This document shows, one piece after another, positions 6,418-12,174 of a stretch of 12,630 bases of DNA (position 1 is its first letter; the number at the start of each line of letters is the position of its first letter). The translations under genes and the position numbers were made by a program. This DNA comes from Candidatus Brocadiaceae bacterium (GTDB taxonomy: Bacteria > Planctomycetota > Brocadiia > Brocadiales > Bathyanammoxibiaceae): assembly GCA_030018855.1 (NCBI GenBank), contig JASEHG010000041.1, forward strand, positions 1-12,630. The letters run 5' to 3'. The notes under the pieces were generated by a model. The model ran no database searches. It worked only from the letters and a program-made list of their open reading frames with translations, and was not told the origin of the DNA.

Positions 6418-7430
6418 TAGATGTCTCTGCCCACGGCCTGGGCCAGGGGCTTTAGCTCTTTCATCAGGCGTTTAAACTCCTCCGTAGAGAGGGTCTGGGC
6501 GCCGTCTATCAGGGCCTTTTCCGGGTCTATGTGCACCTCTATCAAGAGGCCGTCTGCCCCCACCGCCACCGCCCCCTTCGACATCGGGTTTACCAGACTG
6601 CTCTTTCCTGTACCATGGCTGGGGTCTACTATGATGGGTAGATGGGTAAGCTGTTTCAACTGAGGTACGGCACTCAGGCTCAGGGTGAAGCGGGTGTGGT
6701 TCTCAAAGGTCCTTATGCCCCTCTCGCAGAGGAGGACGTTGGTATTGCCCCTGGAGAGGATGTACTCAGCGGCCAGGAGGAACTCCTCCAGGGTGGCCGA
6801 CATCCCCCTCTTGAGTATGACAGGCTTGGGCTGTTCCCCCACGGCCTTCAGGAGGACAAAATTGCCCATGTTCCTGGTGCCTATCTGGAGCACATCGGCA
6901 TACTTGGCTACCATCTGGACGTGTTCTGGACTCAAGACCTCCGTAACCACGGGGAGTCCTGTCTTCTCCCGCGCCTCTGCCAGATACTCTAGCCCCTCTT
7001 CCATAAGGCCCTGGAAGGCGTATGGGTTAGTCCTGGGCTTAAAGGCCCCTCCCCTCAAGGCCACGGCCCCGGCCTCCTTTACCCGCTGGGCTATGGAGAT
7101 GAGCTGGTTCTTGTTCTCCACTGCGCATGGGCCTGCTATAACCCCTATCTTTTTGGCCCCAAATGGGAAGTTCCCCAGGGGTACTTCGGTACTGGTGGCT
7201 TTTACCTCCCGGCTGGCCATCTTGTAAGGGGAAAGGATGGGCATTGCCTTTTCCACTCCAGGTAATGCGTTCCAGAAGTCCTGGGCTATATCCCGCTTAT
7301 CCCCCAGGCAGGCAATGACATTCCTCTCCGTACCATGGAGGAGGACTGCCTTAAGCCCTACCCCCTCCACTTTTTTGACAACATGGTCTATCTCCTCTTG
7401 GGAGGAGCCTGGTTTCATCACGATAATCAT
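6417..7430 (-). CDS. aroF: 3-deoxy-7-phosphoheptulonate (DAHP) synthase, type I beta
   Basis: It catalyses the first step of the shikimate pathway, condensing phosphoenolpyruvate and erythrose-4-phosphate. The 337-aa protein has an N-terminal ferredoxin-like regulatory domain (about 1-70, MIIVMKPGSSQEEI), as in the Thermotoga-type enzymes, then the TIM barrel: GPCAVEN (100-106), RGGAFKPRTNPYAFQG (126-141), IGTRNMGNF (183-191), LKRGM (206-210), CERGIRTFE (235-243), VDPSHGTGK (268-276) and DGLLIEVHIDPEKALIDGAQ (293-312). The metal ligands C102, H272, E298 and D309 are all present. The ATG is preceded by AGGAG with 6 nt spacing. The N-terminal domain suggests feedback control by aromatic amino acids, as known for this class. 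A minus-strand promoter is proposed at 7511-7538. Confidence 0.96.
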   Translation of the reverse strand: MIIVMKPGSSQEEIDHVVKKVEGVGLKAVLLHGTERNVIACLGDKRDIAQDFWNALPGVEKAMPILSPYKMASREVKATSTEVPLGNFPFGAKKIGVIAGPCAVENKNQLISIAQRVKEAGAVALRGGAFKPRTNPYAFQGLMEEGLEYLAEAREKTGLPVVTEVLSPEHVQMVAKYADVLQIGTRNMGNFVLLKAVGEQPKPVILKRGMSATLEEFLLAAEYILSRGNTNVLLCERGIRTFENHTRFTLSLSAVPQLKQLTHLPIIVDPSHGTGKSSLVNPMSKGAVAVGADGLLIEVHIDPEKALIDGAQTLSTEEFKRLMKELKPLAQAVGRDI

Positions 7431-7488
7431 TATGTACTCCTATCTACTAAGGGCAAATCCACTCCGAGCAAGAAAGGTCAAGAAAAAG

Positions 7489-7501
7489 GTCTCGTTGAGA
7501 C
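7489..7501 (-). promoter_or_regulatory. Small hairpin with T-rich tail in the aroF leader
   Basis: On the minus strand GTCTC, loop AAC, GAGAC is followed by CTTTTTCTT. The stem is only 5 bp, so it is a weak terminator candidate. It falls at the predicted transcription start downstream of the proposed aroF promoter, so it could instead be a 5' stabilising hairpin. Confidence 0.3.
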
Positions 7502-7510
7502 ATCTGCTCT

Positions 7511-7538
7511 AATCTAAAGGAAAATAATGGCTTGTCAA
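7511..7538 (-). promoter_or_regulatory. Predicted aroF promoter
   Basis: Minus-strand TTGACA (7538-7533), 16-nt spacer, TAGATT (7516-7511). The -35 is perfect and the -10 is 4 of 6. It would start transcription about 70 nt upstream of the aroF ATG. It is back to back with the tRNA promoter: the two -35 boxes are 27 nt apart on opposite strands. Confidence 0.5.
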
Positions 7539-7565
7539 GGGCAGGCCCTGTTCAGGAGGCATGAC

Positions 7566-7593
7566 TTGACAATTCCCTGTGGGGTGGTATAAA
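7566..7593 (+). promoter_or_regulatory. Predicted tRNA-His promoter
   Basis: TTGACA (7566-7571), 16-nt spacer, TATAAA (7588-7593). This is a near-consensus sigma-70 promoter, placed about 70 nt upstream of the tRNA. The predicted start point coincides with the nested palindrome at 7600. Confidence 0.7.
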
Positions 7594-7599
7594 CAGTGA

Positions 7600-7655
7600 G
7601 GAATGCGGAGTGGGGAATGCGGAGTTAAGATTCCGCATTCCGAATTCCGCATTCC
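7600..7655. repeat. Nested double palindrome in the tRNA-His leader
   Basis: GGAATGCGGA occurs at 7600-7609 and 7614-7623; its exact complement TCCGCATTCC occurs at 7632-7641 and 7646-7655. The four 10-nt words are symmetrically spaced by 4, 8 and 4 nt, so either two nested stems or alternative pairings can form. There is no GTAG foot, so it differs from the REP elements. It ends 6 nt before the tRNA. Confidence 0.9.
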
Positions 7656-7660
7656 GTCGT

Positions 7661-7738
7661 GGTGGGCGTAGCTCAGTTGGTTAGAGCATCAGACTGTGGC
7701 TCTGAGGGTCGCGGGTTCGAATCCCGTCGTCCACCCCA
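7661..7738 (+). tRNA. tRNA-His (anticodon GTG)
   Basis: A full cloverleaf is visible. The acceptor stem 7662-7668 (GTGGGCG) pairs with 7728-7734 (CGTCCAC). The D arm is GCTC/GAGC (7671-7674, 7684-7687). The anticodon stem is TCAGA/TCTGA with loop CTGTGGC and anticodon GTG at 7696-7698. The T arm is 7711-7727 with TTCGAAT in the loop. A genomic G at 7661 supplies the G-1 that defines tRNA-His, opposite the discriminator C73 (7735), and the 3' CCA (7736-7738) is encoded. Confidence 0.97.
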
Positions 7739-7913
7739 GTCTCCCTTTTCTTTTTTCTTTGAGTGGCAGTGCCACTCCAGACAAGAGGAGGAAGGGTAAC
7801 TTGCGTTTAATCCGCCTAAGGCGGACTAAAGTTCGCCGAGGCGAATCTGCCTCTGACATGACCTGCGGCTACGAGGTGGCAGGACCACTCCCTACAAAGG
7901 AGGAAGGGCAACC
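7739..7913 (+). other. Intergenic region between tRNA-His and the octaheme cytochrome
   Basis: It holds a pyrimidine tract after the tRNA (7741-7760), a palindrome GAGTGGCA-G-TGCCACTC (7761-7777), and twin hairpins TCCGCC-taa-GGCGGA (7811-7825) and TTCGCC-ga-GGCGAA (7832-7845). The pyrimidine tract might end tRNA transcription. AGGAGG at 7898-7903 is the ribosome-binding site of the next gene. I see no convincing promoter, so the cytochrome may be read from the tRNA promoter or from a non-consensus one. Confidence 0.6.
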
Positions 7914-9518
7914 GTGTCTCTAAAAGGCCTGGTTGGTATCTTAGCCGTGTCTTTATTTTGTCTCTCTCTTTGTTACCTGGCGGTGCTACAGCCCGCCGTC
8001 GGTGAGGTAGCAGGGCCACCCTCAACGGAGGCGGAAAAAGGCCATGTGGACATACCCTCCACGGCTTATCCGCCTAAGCCCGCAGTGAGCGAAGCAAATC
8101 TGGCGGACGAAGGGGCAGTGGCAGAAAAGGAAGTATCCTCTACTCACCCGGGAGAGGCAGGTAAGGGAGTAGGCCCGTACGGAAAGTACTGGGACCCCAT
8201 ACCTACCCACAAATACTGGGCGCCACAGTACTTCTACAAGCCTCCGTCCATACCACAAGGTGTCTTCATAGAGAAGGATTGCGAGGAGTGCCACTCCAAG
8301 TTGAACCCCCTCCTGGTGAAGTCCTGGGCCGAGAGTGCCCATGGAAGTTCCAGAAGACTTAATTCCCATCAGAAAAGAGAACTAAAAGATATGCAGGCAC
8401 GTCTGGGGAGGAAGGTTCCCCAGGTGGGCTGTATAGACTGCCACGGCAGGCCCGGTGCTGAAAAGTTAAACCATGGGACTGAGCTCATAATGCCTATGCC
8501 TGAGACATGCGGCGTCTGCCACCCAAAGGAGGTAGAGGAATTAGCCTCAGAGGCCAAATACGGCATCCCAGACTGGCCCGAGGGCAGGGAGAGCCATGCC
8601 CGTTCCTACGACGCTAACCTGGGGACAGACGTCTGGGCCGCTACGGATAAAAACATAGTCCAGGGTTGTGACATGTGCCATAACATCCAGCACAAGTGCG
8701 ATAGCTGTCACACCCGCCATGCCTTCAAGGCCGCAGAGGCGAGGAGACCGGAGGCCTGCGCTACCTGCCACAACGGGCCGGACCATCCCGACATTGAGGA
8801 CTATCTACACTCCAAGCATGGTACCATCTACACCACCGAGGGCTCCAAGTGGGACTGGGAAGAACCGTTGAAGGAGGCCCAGTACCCCGCCCCCACCTGT
8901 GCCTCCTGTCACATGTATTACAGGGGGAAATTCTCTCACAACATGGTCAGGAAGGCCATCATGGGGGAAGGGGACGTCCTCTTCTACAACAATATTTTTA
9001 AGAACGTCCCGCCCAGTAAGTACATTAACGAGAACCCGGAGTTGATGGATAGGCGACTTGCCTGGATAGAGACCTGCGCCAGGTGCCACTCCACAAGGTT
9101 TTCCAGGGAATACCTCACCTCCATGGACCTGGCCTCTGACCAGGTCTTCGCCTACGTTAAGGAGTCTTATGAACTGCTAAAGGCCCTTTACGAGGAAAAG
9201 GCCCTCTTCCCCATGCCCGCAGATAGACCAAAGGCCCCTCCCCCAGTGGAGGAGAAGTGGCCAGACACCCTTGGGGGTTTTTATGGTGAGTTCTGGGCAA
9301 AAGAGGGTAATCCCAGCCGGATAGAGAGGGATTTCCTGTACATGTGGGAAAACGACGCCTTCCTTGTCAGGAAGGGCCTTGCCCATGCGAACCCCAACGC
9401 CTTTACTTACATCTCGTGGTCAAACCTCCTAAAGAAATACATAGGCATGCAGAGTGAGGCCTCAATACTCAGGAGACTAAAGGCCCTGGAGGAGGCAGGG
9501 GAGGGGAGTAAGGAGTAG
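7914..9518 (+). CDS. hao: Octaheme c-type cytochrome of the hydroxylamine oxidoreductase family
   Basis: This 534-aa secreted protein has eight CXXCH heme sites, with heme histidines H127, H177, H203, H256, H266, H286, H333 and H392. The CDMCHNIQHKCDSCHTRH run (252-269), EARRPEACATCH (275-286) and KGLAHANP (487-494) are characteristic of the HAO family, which interconverts hydroxylamine, NO, nitrite or hydrazine in the periplasm. A signal peptide (hydrophobic 5-29, likely cut near A28-V29-G30) starts from a GTG chosen because AGGAGG lies 10 nt upstream. No C-terminal membrane anchor is seen. A Pro/Ala-rich stretch (about 31-85) between signal peptide and first heme contains a repeat-derived segment. 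I cannot assign the heme-P460 cross-linking Tyr; the expected area holds F474, Y476 and F483, so an oxidative or reductive role is undecided. No redox partner gene is adjacent. Confidence 0.93.
   Translation: MSLKGLVGILAVSLFCLSLCYLAVLQPAVGEVAGPPSTEAEKGHVDIPSTAYPPKPAVSEANLADEGAVAEKEVSSTHPGEAGKGVGPYGKYWDPIPTHKYWAPQYFYKPPSIPQGVFIEKDCEECHSKLNPLLVKSWAESAHGSSRRLNSHQKRELKDMQARLGRKVPQVGCIDCHGRPGAEKLNHGTELIMPMPETCGVCHPKEVEELASEAKYGIPDWPEGRESHARSYDANLGTDVWAATDKNIVQGCDMCHNIQHKCDSCHTRHAFKAAEARRPEACATCHNGPDHPDIEDYLHSKHGTIYTTEGSKWDWEEPLKEAQYPAPTCASCHMYYRGKFSHNMVRKAIMGEGDVLFYNNIFKNVPPSKYINENPELMDRRLAWIETCARCHSTRFSREYLTSMDLASDQVFAYVKESYELLKALYEEKALFPMPADRPKAPPPVEEKWPDTLGGFYGEFWAKEGNPSRIERDFLYMWENDAFLVRKGLAHANPNAFTYISWSNLLKKYIGMQSEASILRRLKALEEAGEGSKE
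8069..8107 (+). repeat. Repeat-like palindrome inside the cytochrome gene
   Basis: TCCGCC (8069-8074) pairs with GGCGGA (8102-8107). The segment shares TCCGCCTAAG and the word AATCTG with the intergenic twin hairpins at 7811-7850. It encodes residues 52-65 in the poorly constrained linker after the signal peptide, so it looks like an in-frame insertion of the same repeat family. Confidence 0.55.
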
Positions 9519-9744
9519 AGTAGGGACAGGTCTTTAGACCTGTCCTAGATACACACCCCTTTATCCCCTCTTTCTAGAGGGGATGGGACTGAAGGAAATG
9601 GACAGACCTAAAGTTGGGGGCTCAGCCTCCAACCCTATAGGGGGCATGCTCAGACATGCCCCCTCGCTACGCTCAGAGCTACGGCTCACTCAGAATGACA
9701 GGACATGTTATTGAGACTTTTGCAGAGGTCTCATTCTAAGTAAA
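9519..9744. repeat. Hairpin-rich intergenic region after the cytochrome
   Basis: Five palindromes are visible. (1) A REP with GTAG foot (9520-9523) and stem GGACAGGTCT/AGACCTGTCC (9524-9545), right after the cytochrome stop. (2) ATCCCCTC/GAGGGGAT (9563-9584), a perfect 8-bp stem with 6-nt loop. (3) GTTGG-GGC/GCC-CCAAC (9613-9633). (4) GGGGGCATG/CATGCCCCC (9640-9663). (5) TGAGAC/GTCTCA (9712-9733). None is followed by a T-tract on the plus strand; (1) or (2) may still end or protect the cytochrome transcript. No gene is seen here. Confidence 0.75.
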
Positions 9745-10974
9745 ATGCAACAAGGTAAATTTATAGTCTTTGACCTGGACGGGGTCATCTTCAAGGACCA
9801 GTATCTGCTAAGATTATCCAGCCAACGGGGGCTCTTCAGTTATCTCCGCACCTATTATCTCTGCATACTCTTTGACCTGGGGAGGCTCACTATTGAGAGG
9901 CTACTGGAGGAGGTGTATAAAGGCTTTAAGGGTATATCCCTAAATACCCTATGGGAGGTATACAAGGAGATGCGCCTCATTGGGGGTGTAGAGGAGGTTA
10001 TTCAGTCCCTGCGGAGTAAGGGCCACACAATTGCCATTATAAGTAGTGGGGTACCAGACTTTCTGGTCAGGGATTTGGCCCTTGAGCTAGGGGCAGACAT
10101 GGGTTTTGGTATAGACATAGGGTTCCTTGACGATTCCCTATCCGGGACGGTGGGAGGGGAGCTAAACACTTCCACCGGAAAAGAGTCCCTCATAAAAGAA
10201 CTCACCAGGCAACGAGATATTGGGTGGGAGGAGGTGGTAGTTATAGCCGATGACCCCAATAACCTCCCCATCATGGAGAAGGCAGGCCTGAGCATAGGCG
10301 TGAACGCCGCCTTCATTGTGAGAAAAAAGGCCGACTACCTGGTGGACGGAGACAACCTGAGAGGGTTGTTGGATTATATAGATGGTCGTGGAGAGGTAAA
10401 CCAGGGGAAAGAATGGTTTCAGGAGATAAGGAGGAAGTTGGTACACGTGTGGGCCGGGGCCATGCCCTTTCTCGCAGACCTCTACTTCCTCCCCACCATA
10501 AGTTTCTTAGTCCTATTGGTGGTGCTTTACACCCTTTCTGAGGTGGGACGGCTAAACGGGAGGCTAGTACCCTTGTTAGGCCCCATGACCATGGCGTGTA
10601 TCAGGAAAGAGGAGAGGCGGGGGTTTATTACTGGGCCGATTACCATGGCCATTGGCGTGATAATGTCCCTTCTACTCTTTCCTGCCCAGGTGGCCCTGGT
10701 GGTAATATGGATACTGGCCTTTGCAGACACCGCAGCTACCCTTGTAGGAAAGACCTGGAAGGGACGGCCGCTCCCCTATAATCGTTCCAAGAGCGTGATG
10801 GGCTCTCTGGCCTTTTTTCTGGTGGCCTATCTCTGTTCCCTCCTCTATCTTTCTCCCATATCTGCCCTGCCTATAGCCCTGACTGCTTCCTTCCTTGAGT
10901 CTTTACCGCTAAAGGACGACAATATCTCTACGCCCCTTGGGTCTGGGGTAGTACTGATGTTTCTTACTGGTTAA
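9745..10974 (+). CDS. HAD-family hydrolase fused to a CTP-dependent dolichol/phytol kinase-like membrane domain
   Basis: This 409-aa protein has two domains. Residues 1-210 are a HAD phosphatase: FDLDGVIF (9-16) with nucleophile D10 and acid D12, IISSGV (98-103) for motif II, K146 as motif III, and VIADDPNNLPIM (166-177) for motif IV, where the usual GDSxxD becomes ADDPNN. Residues about 225-409 resemble the SEC59/VTE5 polyprenol or phytol kinase family: EIRRKLVHVWAG (227-238), several hydrophobic segments, FADTAATLVGK (326-336), RSKSVMGSLAFF (347-358) and ESLPLKDDNISTP (385-397). A membrane enzyme acting on isoprenoid or lipid alcohol phosphates is likely; the soluble half might remove a phosphate that the other half adds. 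The ATG has no strong ribosome-binding site (AGAGG 16 nt upstream only). No fused partner or pathway gene is adjacent. Confidence 0.82.
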   Translation: MQQGKFIVFDLDGVIFKDQYLLRLSSQRGLFSYLRTYYLCILFDLGRLTIERLLEEVYKGFKGISLNTLWEVYKEMRLIGGVEEVIQSLRSKGHTIAIISSGVPDFLVRDLALELGADMGFGIDIGFLDDSLSGTVGGELNTSTGKESLIKELTRQRDIGWEEVVVIADDPNNLPIMEKAGLSIGVNAAFIVRKKADYLVDGDNLRGLLDYIDGRGEVNQGKEWFQEIRRKLVHVWAGAMPFLADLYFLPTISFLVLLVVLYTLSEVGRLNGRLVPLLGPMTMACIRKEERRGFITGPITMAIGVIMSLLLFPAQVALVVIWILAFADTAATLVGKTWKGRPLPYNRSKSVMGSLAFFLVAYLCSLLYLSPISALPIALTASFLESLPLKDDNISTPLGSGVVLMFLTG

Positions 10975-10981
10975 TTACCTT

Positions 10982-11049
10982 GTAGGGGCCATCCGCCTGA
11001 GGCGGATGGTTGCCCGAAATAATAGGGCAGGTGCAAGACCTGCCCCTAC
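10982..11049. repeat. REPIN upstream of ruvX
   Basis: Two REPs face each other. The plus-oriented one has GTAG at 10982-10985 and stem CCATCCGCCT (10989-10998) with AGGCGGATGG (11000-11009). The minus-oriented one has GGGCAGGT (11025-11032), loop GCAAG, ACCTGCCC (11038-11045) and foot CTAC (11046-11049). The pair fills the whole gap between the two genes. Confidence 0.85.
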
Positions 11050-11051
11050 AA

Positions 11052-11489
11052 GTGGACAAAGAATATACCTTGCGAATACTAGGGATAGACTACGGTAAAA
11101 AGAGGATGGGGTTGGCCCTGAGCGACCCGCTGGGCCTGACCGCCCAGGGGCTTGAGACGCTGGAGCGCAGGGGGTTGGAAGAGGATATGGAAGAGTTGTC
11201 TCGGCTGATACGTGAGAAAGGGGTTGAAGAGATAGTGGTGGGCCTCCCCAAGAGGATGGACGCCAGTCTGGGAAGGGAGGCCCAGGAGGTGCTTCGTTTT
11301 GTAGAAGACCTCAAGGTCAAGATTAACCTGCCCGTCCACATGGTAGATGAGAGACTAACCACAGCAGGTGCCCACAAGATTATGAAGGAAGGGGGACTTT
11401 CCAGGAAAGAAAGGACTAAAAGGGCCGATACGATAGCGGCCCAGATTATCCTACAAATTTACCTGGACAAAAGGAGGAAGGGGTTATGA
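11052..11489 (+). CDS. ruvX: Putative pre-16S rRNA nuclease / Holliday-junction resolvase-like YqgF
   Basis: This RNase H-fold protein is about 145 aa and is thought to finish the 5' end of 16S rRNA. Catalytic acidic motifs are present: ILGIDYGKKRMGLALSD (from residue 9 of this start), VDERLTT, and RADTIAAQIILQ near the C terminus, together with EIVVGLPKRMD. I chose GTG at 11052, since the open frame from TTG 11010 would place the translated REPIN (GQVQDLPLQ) at the N terminus, which the family lacks; TTG 11070 is another possibility. No clear ribosome-binding site precedes any of them. The stop overlaps the macro-domain start by 4 nt (ATGA), so the two genes are co-translated. Confidence 0.88.
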   Translation: MDKEYTLRILGIDYGKKRMGLALSDPLGLTAQGLETLERRGLEEDMEELSRLIREKGVEEIVVGLPKRMDASLGREAQEVLRFVEDLKVKINLPVHMVDERLTTAGAHKIMKEGGLSRKERTKRADTIAAQIILQIYLDKRRKGL

Positions 11490-11998
11490 AAGAAAAGATA
11501 ATACTCAAGCAGGGTGACATTACGGGGATGGAAGTAGATGCAATAGTAAACGCCGCCAACCTTGAGCTAATAATGGGGGGAGGAGTGGCAGGGGCTATCC
11601 ATAAGAAGGGAGGTCCTTCTATCCAGGAGGAGTGCAATAAACTCGCCCCTATCCCGCTGGGGGAAGCGGCTATTACGGGGGGAGGAGCCCTTAAGGCCAA
11701 GTACGTCATCCATGCCGCCAGTATGGGCCTTAGAGGACCCCTCACTACCAGGGAGTCCCTCCTCAATTCTATAAAGAATTCCCTAAAAAGGGCTGAAGAA
11801 AAGAAGATAAAGAGCATTGCCTTCCCTGCCATAGGGACCGGAATAGCTGGTTTCCCAAAGGAACAGTGTGCCCAGATAATGGTAGATACAATACTGGAAC
11901 ACCTGAGAAAGGGAAGCTCCCTGGAAAAGGTCTATATGGTCTTCTTCAAGGGGAATATCCACGATGTCTTTGAGAAATATCTGGCTACTGTAAAGTAG
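11486..11998 (+). CDS. Macro-domain ADP-ribose-binding protein
   Basis: A stand-alone 170-aa macro domain. Diagnostic motifs are KQGDIT (8-13), AIVNAAN (19-25), MGGGVAGAIH (30-39), LGEAAITGGGALKAKYVIHA (58-77) and AFPAIGTGIAGFP (112-124), which line the ADP-ribose pocket. The family reverses ADP-ribosylation or deacetylates O-acetyl-ADP-ribose. In MacroD/YmdB enzymes the GGGVDG motif carries a catalytic Asp; here that position is A35, as in AF1521-type domains, so binding is confident but hydrolase activity is not. The ATG has AAGGAGG 8 nt upstream and overlaps the ruvX stop, so it is translationally coupled to an rRNA-maturation nuclease. The length indicates a single domain with no fusion. 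Confidence 0.93.
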   Translation: MKEKIILKQGDITGMEVDAIVNAANLELIMGGGVAGAIHKKGGPSIQEECNKLAPIPLGEAAITGGGALKAKYVIHAASMGLRGPLTTRESLLNSIKNSLKRAEEKKIKSIAFPAIGTGIAGFPKEQCAQIMVDTILEHLRKGSSLEKVYMVFFKGNIHDVFEKYLATVK

Positions 11999-12004
11999 GG
12001 GCCT

Positions 12005-12174
12005 GGGGCTAGGGGGCAGGGGACAGAGTTGGACTGGAAATAGACTGTAGACTTTGGACTTTAGACTTTTTTTAGTCCGCAGTCCATAGTCTAAAGTCCA
12101 TAGTCCATCACCTACTACTGAATTCCGACTTCTGGATTCTTAATTCTAGTCCCTAATCCCTGTTCCCTAGCCCC
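12005..12174. repeat. Nested word-type inverted repeat between the macro and TPR genes
   Basis: The outer arms are GGGGCTAGGG (from 12005) and CCCTAGCCCC (12165-12174), each with further CAGGG/CCCTG words. The inner arms are a series of TAGACT/GGACT words (12041-12067) and AGTCC/AGTCTA words (12074-12107) that are complementary with mismatches. The gap 12118-12146 holds GAATTCC-type words. The right arm runs into the 3' end of the TPR gene. Its architecture resembles the nested element at 7600-7655. Confidence 0.75.

Noticed and set aside
7661..7738. tRNA-His as a possible integration site for a mobile island
   Set aside because: No integrase gene and no repeated copy of the tRNA 3' end is visible in the window.
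8022..9089. Several minus-strand open frames opposite the octaheme cytochrome
   Set aside because: They are antisense shadows of a heme-motif-bearing gene with a clear ribosome-binding site and show no recognisable domain.
9563..9584. Perfect hairpin ATCCCCTC/GAGGGGAT as an intrinsic terminator for the cytochrome gene
   Set aside because: It is not followed by a T-tract on the plus strand, so it is listed only as one palindrome of the intergenic cluster.
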